Of a stretch of DNA of 10,488 nucleotides, positions 1 through 5,898 are shown piece after piece; the stretch's first letter is position 1; the number at the start of each line of letters is the position of its first letter. Location: assembly GCA_030592465.1 (NCBI GenBank), contig JAUVJB010000101.1, forward strand, positions 1-10,488. The letters run 5' to 3'. The notes beneath the pieces were generated by a model. The model was not told the origin of the DNA and ran no database searches. It saw nothing but the letters and a program-made list of their open reading frames with translations. The position numbers were made by a program, and so were the translations under genes. The DNA is from Bacteroidota bacterium (lineage in GTDB: Bacteria > Bacteroidota > Bacteroidia > Bacteroidales > B39-G9).

Positions 1-884
1 ACAATAGCAAAAACCAAAGCCATATATAAAATTAAAGGTAATAATTGAGTAGAAAAATCTAAGTTAAAATTTATAGCAATACCAATAATAATACCGAAAA
101 AAGCACCAATATATGGTCCAATATATGGAATTACGTTTAACAAGCCTGCAAAAAGACCAATTACTATTGCGTGATTAAATCCAATTCCTACAATTGTTAA
201 TCCAATTGTTACTAAAATAATAATTAATGAAATCTGTATTAATATTCCTATAAAATACCTTGATAATAAATGCTTTATTGAGTGTAACACATGTCGTACT
301 TTTTGCTCTTTTTTAGTAGATACAAAAACTAAAATTCCTTCTGTAAACAGATCTTGTTCTTTTAAAAAAAAGAAAGTGATAAAAGAAATTGAAAAAAAAG
401 CAATTAACAAATTACCTACTACACTTGCTAAAGAACCAAAAAATGAAGATACCTGAGATATATTAAAAATATGAATAAATTTTGTGGTTAAATAATCCTG
501 TATTGTTTGATCATTAGTACCAATTTGAAACTTATTAAATAGTTCTTGTGCCTTTTCAATCGGGTTTTGTAAGTCTTGTACTAATCCTTGAACATTTATT
601 GATGATAACACATTTGCTTCGTTGATAATTAAAGGTATAAAAAATTGAAAAAAAGATAAAAAAACTACCCATAAGAATATTAAAGTTAAAGCAGCACTTA
701 GAGTTTGAGATATATGAATATTTTTAATTTTTAATTTTGTTAAAAATTGCACTATTGGATGACCAATTAATGATAATACTGCAGAAATTAGGATATAGGC
801 AACTATTGATTTAAAATACCAAAGTATAAATCCTAATAATATTAATCCGAGAAATATAAATATATACTTTACTGTTTTATTCAT
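1..884 (-). CDS. AI-2E/PerM family membrane transporter, C-terminus cut by window edge
   Basis: Translating the minus strand from the ATG at 884 gives 294 uninterrupted codons that run off the left edge; an upstream ATG at 888 stops after three codons. The protein is very hydrophobic. There are two N-terminal membrane segments (about residues 5-45), another at 60-85, a hydrophilic stretch at 86-145, then further segments at 150-175, 208-235 and 238-295. The motif NVIPYIGPYIG at residues 250-260 is characteristic of the AI-2E/PerM family (Pfam AI-2E_transport). The family is usually about 330-380 residues long, so roughly 40-80 are missing. Members are inner-membrane proteins proposed to export AI-2-like signals or act as Na+/H+ antiporters; the substrate here cannot be told from sequence. 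The next upstream gene on this strand is 442 bp away, so it is probably transcribed separately, but I see no convincing promoter directly upstream. Confidence 0.85.
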   Translation of the reverse strand, partial: MNKTVKYIFIFLGLILLGFILWYFKSIVAYILISAVLSLIGHPIVQFLTKLKIKNIHISQTLSAALTLIFLWVVFLSFFQFFIPLIINEANVLSSINVQGLVQDLQNPIEKAQELFNKFQIGTNDQTIQDYLTTKFIHIFNISQVSSFFGSLASVVGNLLIAFFSISFITFFFLKEQDLFTEGILVFVSTKKEQKVRHVLHSIKHLLSRYFIGILIQISLIIILVTIGLTIVGIGFNHAIVIGLFAGLLNVIPYIGPYIGAFFGIIIGIAINFNLDFSTQLLPLILYMALVFAI

Positions 885-959
885 TCATCACTTAATTATG
901 CAAAATGTTAAAATTAATGTTTTTTTATGATTGTTATAATAATTCCTAAAATCCGCAAG

Positions 960-1023
960 TCGGGGTTTGACTGCTTAAAATCAACTATTTAAGCTATAAT
1001 AAACGATTTAAGTCAAGCCCTGA
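960..1023. repeat. Imperfect 13-bp inverted repeat with nested hairpin
   Basis: The outer arms are 960-972 and 1011-1023 and pair over 13 positions, two of them G-T wobbles. Inside is a perfect 7-bp hairpin, GCTTAAA (973-979) with TTTAAGC (988-994), loop 8 nt. The segment TTTAAG at 1007-1012 offers a competing partner for CTTAAA at 974-979. No T-run follows on either strand, so it is not a typical intrinsic terminator. It may be a folded RNA leader for the AI-2E-family gene or a dispersed palindromic element. Confidence 0.55.
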
Positions 1024-1090
1024 TTATCTTTGAGAGCTTATATTTTGCGTAATATAATTTGCTTGCCCCGTGAAATCCTGATTTATCAGG

Positions 1091-1181
1091 GTCATTTAGC
1101 TTCGCTGTCATTTGTTTCACGTCATTTGTTGTCATTTGGCTTTGCTGTCATTACGCTTCGCCGTCAATGACTACTAATGAC
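1091..1181. repeat. Degenerate tandem array of GTCATT-led units
   Basis: GTCATT begins at 1091, 1107, 1121, 1131 and 1147, and GTCAAT at 1163, giving unit lengths of 16, 14, 10, 16 and 16 bp. The 16-bp units have the form GTCATTNNGCTTYGCY (1091, 1131 and 1147); the units at 1107 and 1121 are shortened. The array ends in GTCAATGAC (1163-1171), a near-palindrome, and an inverted copy AATGAC (1176-1181). The units are too short and irregular for CRISPR. The function is unknown; a dispersed intergenic repeat is the simplest reading. Confidence 0.65.
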
Positions 1182-1326
1182 AATTAATGGCTATATGCTA
1201 AAATTATAATTGTTTTATAGTATATAAATTAGCTCAAATTATTACGAAGCAGAGTATATCAAAATATTGCCTTATCTCTAATTTTTTGCTTATAATTTTA
1301 TTTTCAACAAAAGCCTAAATAAATTA

Positions 1327-2019
1327 TTATTTATTATTTAATGTATCATTAATATTGACAGTGTCAGCTTTTTCTATTATGTTGGTTGTATCTGTTTCAA
1401 TTTTTGCATTTTCTAACTTAATTACAGGAAGTTGAGTATTCACATTTTCGTCATCATCCCCTTCTTCAACTTCAGGAACATATAGTTCTTTTTTAATATA
1501 AATTTTAAAATAATTTTTAAATTTTTCATCTCTAAAAATATAATAATTTTCTCCAACAGTATATGCTTCTGTTTTATATTGATGGGGCTCAAGTTTCAAA
1601 CATCCTTTCGGGGTTTGAGTACATTCAACATCTTCAATCTCGCCGGTTTTTAAATCAATTCTTTTATACTTGTTTTTGTATATATCGTAATTAACATAAA
1701 AATTTTTACCTTCTTTATCAAAATAACTATTATATAATTCACATCTATTATCATCAACCTTATACTTGCCAACTTGTTTCCAAGTATATAAAGAATAAAC
1801 TACAATATATATATACTTATGTTTTTCTCCTCTATATGTAACAGCAAAAAAATAATTATTACCATCAACCATAATTTCAAGCACCTTGCTTTTTTTATGT
1901 GAAGGACCTTTTATTCTTTTTTGGAAACGATAACCGGATAAATCAGGAGTACCCGGATGTTGAGCAGATGCACTAAAAAAAGCAAAACTGAATATAATTA
2001 AGATAATTTTTTTTTTCAT
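1327..2019 (-). CDS. Small secreted protein of unknown function
   Basis: This encodes 230 residues. An N-terminal signal peptide is clear: positive MKKK, a hydrophobic stretch at 5-16, and a likely cleavage after Ala-Ser-Ala at 17-19. There is no lipobox cysteine, so export to the periplasm or outside is expected rather than lipoprotein anchoring. The body (about 45-175) is rich in Tyr, Lys and alternating hydrophobic residues, suggesting beta structure. It has three cysteines (93, 133, 140) and phrases such as YTWKQVGKYKV and IDLKTGEIE that recall beta-propeller strands, but it is too short for a full propeller. The C-terminus (183-230) is an acidic, Asn/Thr-rich and probably disordered tail with an EEGDDDE run at 185-191. 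I do not recognise the family. It lies 78 bp downstream of glyQS on the same strand but has its own promoter-like sequence, so its transcription may be independent. Confidence 0.72.
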   Translation of the reverse strand: MKKKIILIIFSFAFFSASAQHPGTPDLSGYRFQKRIKGPSHKKSKVLEIMVDGNNYFFAVTYRGEKHKYIYIVVYSLYTWKQVGKYKVDDNRCELYNSYFDKEGKNFYVNYDIYKNKYKRIDLKTGEIEDVECTQTPKGCLKLEPHQYKTEAYTVGENYYIFRDEKFKNYFKIYIKKELYVPEVEEGDDDENVNTQLPVIKLENAKIETDTTNIIEKADTVNINDTLNNK

Positions 2020-2047
2020 CTGTTTAAATTTTATAATTTAATTTTAT

Positions 2048-2079
2048 CAAAAATAACATTTTTTATATCTCTAAACAAA
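2048..2079 (-). promoter_or_regulatory. Bacteroidota-type promoter for the secreted protein gene
   Basis: On the minus strand, TTTG (2079-2076) is followed after exactly 20 bases by TATTTTTG (2055-2048). This matches the Bacteroidota -33 TTTG / -7 TAnnTTTG consensus with correct spacing. The -7 element ends 28 bases before the ATG at 2019, leaving a short leader. It is the best promoter match in the left part of the window and argues that the downstream gene is not solely dependent on glyQS transcription. Confidence 0.6.
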
Positions 2080-2097
2080 AAAATATTGTTAATCAGA

Positions 2098-3648
2098 TTA
2101 AAATTTTTCAAAAATCTTTCTTAAGCTAATTTTTTCATTAATAATCTGATTGAGTTTGTTAATTTCTACTCTATCTTGTTCCATTGAATCACGATATCGA
2201 ATAGTAACAGTATTATCCTCTAAAGTTTGATGATCAATAGTGATACAAAATGGTGTTCCAATAGCATCTTGGCGACGATAACGACGACCTATTGAATCTT
2301 TTTCATCATATTGACAATTGAAATCAAATTTTAATTCATCAACAATTTTATGTGCCATATCGGGCAAACCGTTTTTTTTGACCAAAGGTAATACTGCAAG
2401 TTTAACAGGAGCTAAAAATGGAGGTATTCGTAAGACAACTCGCTCGTCTGTTTCTCCATTCTCTTTGTTAATTTTCTCTTCACAATAAGCATTTGATAAT
2501 ATTAATAAAAACATTCTGTCAACTCCTATTGATGTTTCAACCACATAAGGAACATAACTTTTGTTTAACTCATTATCGAAATATTGTAACTTTTTACCTG
2601 AAAATTTTTGATGCTGCGACAAATCATAATCAGTTCTTGAATGAATTCCTTCAACTTCTTTAAATCCAAACGGGAATTCATATTCAACATCAACAGCAGC
2701 TTTAGCATAGTGTGCTAATTTTTCATGCTCGTGAAAACGATATTTTTTTTCATCAATACCGAGAGCGAGATGCCATTTTATTCGTTTTTCTTTCCAATAT
2801 TCAAACCATCCCGCTTCTTCACCGGGGCGAACAAAAAATTCCATCTCCATTTGCTCAAACTCACGCATACGGAAAATAAATTGCCGTGCAACTATCTCAT
2901 TACGAAAAGCTTTACCTATCTGGGCTATACCAAATGGCAATTTCATACGACCTGATTTTTGAACATTAAGATAATTAACAAAAATACCTTGTGCTGTTTC
3001 CGGTCGCAAATAGATTGTGTTTGTGTCTTCGATGACTGAGCCTAATTGGGTTTCAAACATCAAATTAAATTGACGTACATCAGTCCAATTTTTTGTGCCG
3101 GAAATAGGGTCGTTAATTTCGCAATCAATAATAATCTGTTTAATTTCTTTTAAATCATTATCGTTTAGTGCTTTAACAAATCTATTATTAATTGTATTTA
3201 TTCGTTCTTTATAATCAACAACTTTTTTGTTTGTTGCAACAAATTGCTGCTCATCAAATTGATCTCCAAATCGTTTTGCGGCTTTTTTTATTTCTTTATT
3301 GATTTTTGCTTCAATTTTTTGAATATAATCTTCAATTAGAACATCTGCTCTATATCGTTTTTTTGAATCTTTATTATCAATTAAAGGGTCATTAAAAGCC
3401 CTAACATGACCCGATGCTTCCCAAACTTTCGGGTGCATAAAAACAGCAGAATCTAAACCAACAATATTCTCATTTAAAAGCACCATTGATTTCCACCAAT
3501 AATCTTTTATATTGTTTTTTAATTCAACTCCATATTGTCCATAATCGTAAACAGCACTCAGCCCGTCATATATCTCACTCGATTGAAAAACATATCCATA
3601 CTCTTTTGAGTGTGCAATTATTTTTTTAAAAAGATCTTGTTGATTCAT
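2098..3648 (-). CDS. glyQS: Glycyl-tRNA synthetase, single-chain class II
   Basis: This cytoplasmic enzyme charges tRNA-Gly with glycine using ATP. At 516 residues it has the full length expected for the homodimeric (alpha2) bacterial form, also annotated glyS. The N-terminal catalytic start SSEIYDGLSAVYDYGQYGVELK (residues 23-44) is diagnostic. FNLMFETQLG (194-203) is followed by YLRPETAQG (213-221). Motif 2 lies at 246-271, with Arg249-Asn250-Glu251 and MREFEQMEMEFF. Motif 3 is ETSIGVDR (371-378). The anticodon-binding domain occupies about 410-500 and includes RRYRRQDAIGTPFCITID (455-472) and VTIRYRDSMEQDRV (481-494). Nothing appears truncated. The insertion at about 90-190 is lysine-rich, as in other single-chain enzymes. 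The gene is divergent from nadB, and a -7-like element sits just upstream. No T-box leader is visible. Confidence 0.98.
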   Translation of the reverse strand: MNQQDLFKKIIAHSKEYGYVFQSSEIYDGLSAVYDYGQYGVELKNNIKDYWWKSMVLLNENIVGLDSAVFMHPKVWEASGHVRAFNDPLIDNKDSKKRYRADVLIEDYIQKIEAKINKEIKKAAKRFGDQFDEQQFVATNKKVVDYKERINTINNRFVKALNDNDLKEIKQIIIDCEINDPISGTKNWTDVRQFNLMFETQLGSVIEDTNTIYLRPETAQGIFVNYLNVQKSGRMKLPFGIAQIGKAFRNEIVARQFIFRMREFEQMEMEFFVRPGEEAGWFEYWKEKRIKWHLALGIDEKKYRFHEHEKLAHYAKAAVDVEYEFPFGFKEVEGIHSRTDYDLSQHQKFSGKKLQYFDNELNKSYVPYVVETSIGVDRMFLLILSNAYCEEKINKENGETDERVVLRIPPFLAPVKLAVLPLVKKNGLPDMAHKIVDELKFDFNCQYDEKDSIGRRYRRQDAIGTPFCITIDHQTLEDNTVTIRYRDSMEQDRVEINKLNQIINEKISLRKIFEKF

Positions 3649-3682
3649 GTATTTTGATTTTTATTTTTTATTTTTAATGACG

Positions 3683-3690
3683 CAAAAGTA
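3683..3690 (-). promoter_or_regulatory. Candidate -7 element for glyQS
   Basis: TACTTTTG on the minus strand (3690-3683) matches the TAnnTTTG -7 consensus and ends 34 bases before the glyQS ATG. No TTTG is present 18-21 bases upstream, so the -33 half is missing or weak. Position and strand make it the most likely start region for glyQS. Confidence 0.4.
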
Positions 3691-3779
3691 AATCATTTTG
3701 TTTGTTTTTCATAAAAAACGTTTTTTTTGGCTAAATTTATTTTTTTTTTAAGTTATTCCTTAAAACAATCTCATTTTTA

Positions 3780-3787
3780 TAACTTTG
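3780..3787 (+). promoter_or_regulatory. Candidate -7 element for nadB
   Basis: TAACTTTG matches TAnnTTTG and ends 28 bases before the nadB ATG, giving a short AT-rich leader with no Shine-Dalgarno sequence. A -33 TTTG at the right spacing is absent. The leader is too short for a riboswitch. Confidence 0.4.
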
Positions 3788-3815
3788 TAAAGTTAAAATT
3801 AAATTTTAATAAAAA

Positions 3816-5417
3816 ATGGTAAAAAAATATGACTTTTTAGTAATAGGAACCGGTGTTGCCGGTTTAAGCTTTGCTTTAAAAGTTGCAAAGTATGGCAAAG
3901 TTTGCGTTGTTACCAAAACTAATCTCGAAGAAACAAATACAAGGTATGCACAAGGTGGGATAGCTGCTGTTACTTATGAACCGGATAATTACGAAAAACA
4001 TGTTAATGACACTTTAATTGCAGGCGATAATTTTTGTAACGAACAAGTTGTAAGAATGATAGTTAAAGATGCACCAAATCAAATTAAAGAACTAATAAAC
4101 TGGGGCGCTGATTTTGATAAAACTAAAACAGGTGATTACGATTTAGCAAGAGAAGGAGGACATTCGGAACATCGAATTCTTCATCATAAAGATAATACGG
4201 GTTTTGAAATACAACGGGCTTTAAGTGAGAAAGTCAGAAATAATTCCAACATCGATATTTTAGAAAATCATTTTGCTGTAGATTTAATTACACAACATCA
4301 TTTTGGCAAAATAGTAAAACGTTATCATACTGATATTGAATGTTACGGAGCTTATGTTTTAAATTTATCTGATAAAAAAACTACAACCATTTTTGCAAAA
4401 AAAACATTAGTTGCAACAGGTGGAAGCGGTAATATTTATCATACTACAACCAATCCCGTGATTGCTACCGGCGATGGTGTTGCAATGGTTTATCGTGCTA
4501 AAGGTATTATTGAAAATATGGAATTCGTACAATTTCATCCAACTTCATTGTACAACCCCGATGAACGCCCTTCGTTTTTAATTTCTGAAGCAGTTAGAGG
4601 TTTTGGCGCAATTTTAAAAGACAAAAACAGGGAAGAGTTTATGCAAAAATATGATAAACGAGGCTCTCTTGCACCTCGCGACATTGTTGCTCGTGCTATT
4701 GACAACGAAATGAAAACATCAGGTGAAGACCATTTATATTTAGACTGTACTTATTTAGACATTGAAGATTTTAAAAACCATTTCCCGAATATTACAGCAA
4801 AATGTTTATCAATAGGCGTTGATGTTACTAAAGACATGATTCCTATTGTGCCTGCTGCTCATTATCAATGCGGAGGAATAAAAGTTAACATGAATGCACA
4901 AACATCAATAAATAATTTATATGCTGCAGGTGAAGTTTCTTCAACAGGTTTGCATGGAGCTAACCGTTTAGCATCAAATTCTTTAATTGAAGCTGTTGTG
5001 TATGCTGACAAAGCAGCAAAACATGCCATCAATGATTTAAAAAATGTTGATTATAAAGAAAATATCCCTGCTTGGAATAAAGAAGGCACATCTCACCCTG
5101 AAGAAATGGTACTTATTACTCAAGACTATAAAGAAATGCAACAAATAATGAGCAATTATGTTGGCATTGTGCGTTCAAATCTACGACTTCAAAGGGCATT
5201 AATACGCCTTGAAATTATATTTCAAGAGACTGAAGATTTATATAAAAAATCTACTTTATCTTTACAACTTTGTGAACTTCGCAATTTAATTAATGTTGGC
5301 TATCTAATAATAAAAATGGCTCAAGAGAGACACGAGAGTATTGGTTTACATTATAATATTGATTATCCACATAAAATATCATACAAAACGGAGCAGGTTA
5401 TGACCAAGGGCGATTAA
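3816..5417 (+). CDS. nadB: L-aspartate oxidase
   Basis: This is an FAD flavoenzyme that oxidises L-aspartate to iminoaspartate, the first step of de novo NAD synthesis; the product is used by quinolinate synthase NadA. At 533 residues it matches the usual length of about 530-540. The N-terminal dinucleotide-binding motif VIGTGVAGLSFA is at 9-20, and NTRYAQGGIAAV at 41-52 is typical of the family. Further landmarks are EGGHSEHRILH (113-123), TGGSGNIY (201-208), QFHPTSLY (239-246, His241), LAPRDIVARAID (285-296), AAHYQCGGI (347-355, His349) and GANRLASNSLIEAVV (381-395, Arg384). These cover the expected substrate-binding Arg and His residues and separate it from fumarate reductase and succinate dehydrogenase, although these share the fold. 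The C-terminal helical domain (about 430-515) is present. No nadA or nadC lies beside it in this window. It is cytoplasmic and divergent from glyQS. Confidence 0.97.
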   Translation: MVKKYDFLVIGTGVAGLSFALKVAKYGKVCVVTKTNLEETNTRYAQGGIAAVTYEPDNYEKHVNDTLIAGDNFCNEQVVRMIVKDAPNQIKELINWGADFDKTKTGDYDLAREGGHSEHRILHHKDNTGFEIQRALSEKVRNNSNIDILENHFAVDLITQHHFGKIVKRYHTDIECYGAYVLNLSDKKTTTIFAKKTLVATGGSGNIYHTTTNPVIATGDGVAMVYRAKGIIENMEFVQFHPTSLYNPDERPSFLISEAVRGFGAILKDKNREEFMQKYDKRGSLAPRDIVARAIDNEMKTSGEDHLYLDCTYLDIEDFKNHFPNITAKCLSIGVDVTKDMIPIVPAAHYQCGGIKVNMNAQTSINNLYAAGEVSSTGLHGANRLASNSLIEAVVYADKAAKHAINDLKNVDYKENIPAWNKEGTSHPEEMVLITQDYKEMQQIMSNYVGIVRSNLRLQRALIRLEIIFQETEDLYKKSTLSLQLCELRNLINVGYLIIKMAQERHESIGLHYNIDYPHKISYKTEQVMTKGD

Positions 5418-5463
5418 GATTTTGGATTTTAGATTTAATCCCAAAGTTTCAGCGATTTTCCAA

Positions 5464-5479
5464 TCCCGAAACTTCGGGA
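5464..5479. repeat. Perfect hairpin TCCCGAA-AC-TTCGGGA
   Basis: Two 7-bp arms (5464-5470 and 5473-5479) are separated by two bases, lying 47 bp after the nadB stop. The central GAAACTT (5468-5474) is also the reverse complement of AAGTTTC at 5444-5450 and 5498-5504, so alternative folds exist. There is no T-run after it. It may protect or end the nadB transcript, or be a dispersed palindrome. Confidence 0.55.
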
Positions 5480-5543
5480 GACAATAGAAAATTTTTGAAG
5501 TTTCAGGTATCTTTTAAGTGTAATTTATTTTAGTGTAATGAGT

Positions 5544-5580
5544 TTTATTCGTCTGTATATCAGCCGGTTAAACGAATAAA
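5544..5580. repeat. 9-bp inverted repeat TTTATTCGT / ACGAATAAA
   Basis: Perfect arms at 5544-5552 and 5572-5580 flank a 19-bp centre that holds a small CTG...CAG stem. It lies about 48 bp upstream of the promoter-like sequence at 5628. It could be an RNA hairpin at the end of the nadB transcript or a binding site for a dimeric regulator; no T-run follows. Confidence 0.5.
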
Positions 5581-5627
5581 TACTAAAATTATATATAACA
5601 TTTTATTTTTTTTGTGAATTTTATTAA

Positions 5628-5657
5628 TTTGTTGTTTTTGTGGTAGTTATAATTTTG
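5628..5657 (+). promoter_or_regulatory. Bacteroidota-type promoter for a small transcript
   Basis: TTTG (5628-5631) is followed after 18 bases by TAATTTTG (5650-5657), a full match to the -7 TAnnTTTG consensus with spacing near the usual 19-21. Transcription would begin around 5663-5666. The next element downstream is not a large gene but a short ORF and a terminator, which suggests a small RNA or small-protein gene. Confidence 0.45.
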
Positions 5658-5702
5658 CCATAAAAGTACTAAAATATAAAATATAATAAAATCTCTAAAT
5701 AA

Positions 5703-5822
5703 ATGAAAGTAACACAGAACTTTCGGATTACAAATATGAAAGAAATAAAACAAAATAGCAATATTTCAAAAAACAGACATACAAAATTACAAATTATACT
5801 TTTCGTAAAAGTCTCAAAATGA
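5703..5822 (+). CDS. Possible 39-residue basic peptide (uncertain)
   Basis: An ATG at 5703 opens 39 codons ending in TGA at 5820-5822. The peptide is lysine/asparagine-rich and basic, with the start MKVTQNFRITNMKEIK and the end LQIILFVKVSK; a second in-frame ATG lies at codon 12. I recognise no family. Two points support it: a promoter-like sequence about 45 bp upstream, and the stop falling inside the stem-loop of the terminator at 5807-5833, so the unit is compact. Against it, a 39-codon ORF can arise by chance in AT-rich DNA, and no ribosome-binding signal is visible. The transcript could equally be a non-coding RNA; a 6-bp hairpin (GAAAGT 5705-5710 with ACTTTC 5719-5724) overlaps the start of the ORF. 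A leader peptide for the GH130 gene is less likely, because that gene has its own promoter-like sequence after the terminator. Confidence 0.22.
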   Translation: MKVTQNFRITNMKEIKQNSNISKNRHTKLQIILFVKVSK

Positions 5823-5833
5823 GGCTTTTTTTT
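5807..5833 (+). terminator. Rho-independent terminator
   Basis: AAAAGTCTC (5807-5815), loop AAAAT, and GAGGCTTTT (5821-5829) form a 9-bp stem with one G-T wobble, followed directly by an unbroken T-run to 5833. This is the clearest intrinsic terminator in the window. It ends transcripts coming from the promoter at 5628, or read-through from nadB, before the glycan gene cluster. Confidence 0.65.
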
Positions 5834-5840
5834 ACAAATA

Positions 5841-5872
5841 TTTGTTTAAGTAAAAAAATAGTTGTAATTTAA
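5841..5872 (+). promoter_or_regulatory. Candidate promoter for the GH130-GT4 pair
   Basis: TTTG (5841-5844) is followed after 20 bases by TAATTTAA (5865-5872), a partial match to TAnnTTTG with correct spacing. It lies between the terminator and the ATG at 5899, where a promoter for the cluster would be expected. The implied leader is about 20 nt. Confidence 0.4.
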
Positions 5873-5898
5873 TAAACAAAATTTTTTATAAGTTATAT

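Larger units (their letters stand above)
885..1326. other. 442-bp non-coding region with stem-loop and repeats
   Basis: No credible coding region is seen on either strand. It lies between the stop of the secreted-protein gene and the start of the AI-2E-family gene, both on the minus strand. It contains a long imperfect inverted repeat (960-1023), a short hairpin CCTGA-TTTA-TCAGG (1077-1090) and a tandem array of GTCATT-led units (1091-1181). An AT-only inverted repeat (1318-1335) straddles the stop codon of the neighbouring gene. The array and hairpins are more GC-rich than their surroundings, as is common for dispersed intergenic elements. Confidence 0.7.
5418..5702. other. Non-coding region after nadB with several inverted repeats
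   Basis: No coding region is seen. Together with the small putative unit at 5628-5833, this forms a 481-bp gap between nadB and the GH130 gene. It starts with a low-complexity GATTTTGGATTTTAGATTT stretch directly after the nadB stop. A set of overlapping hairpins (5437-5506) and a 9-bp inverted repeat (5544-5580) follow, and then a promoter-like sequence (5628-5657). None of the hairpins before 5700 is followed by a T-run. Confidence 0.6.

Noticed and set aside
1091..1170. Short CRISPR-like array
   Set aside because: Units are only 10-16 bp with no separate spacers, and no cas genes are visible.
1318..1335. Inverted repeat AATAAAT/ATTTATT at the end of the secreted-protein gene
   Set aside because: Composed only of A and T in an AT-rich region; likely by chance.
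2725..2955. Plus-strand open frame of 76 codons
   Set aside because: It lies wholly inside glyQS on the opposite strand and its translation resembles no protein; a shadow of the real gene.
3649..3720. T-box leader for glyQS
   Set aside because: The space upstream of the glyQS start is short and AT-rich, with no T-box core or terminator/antiterminator pair.
3788..3815. Riboswitch or attenuator upstream of nadB
   Set aside because: The leader after the likely -7 element is under 30 nt and has no hairpin.
5464..5479. Intrinsic terminator for nadB
   Set aside because: The hairpin is perfect but followed by GACAATAG, not a T-run; kept only as a hairpin.
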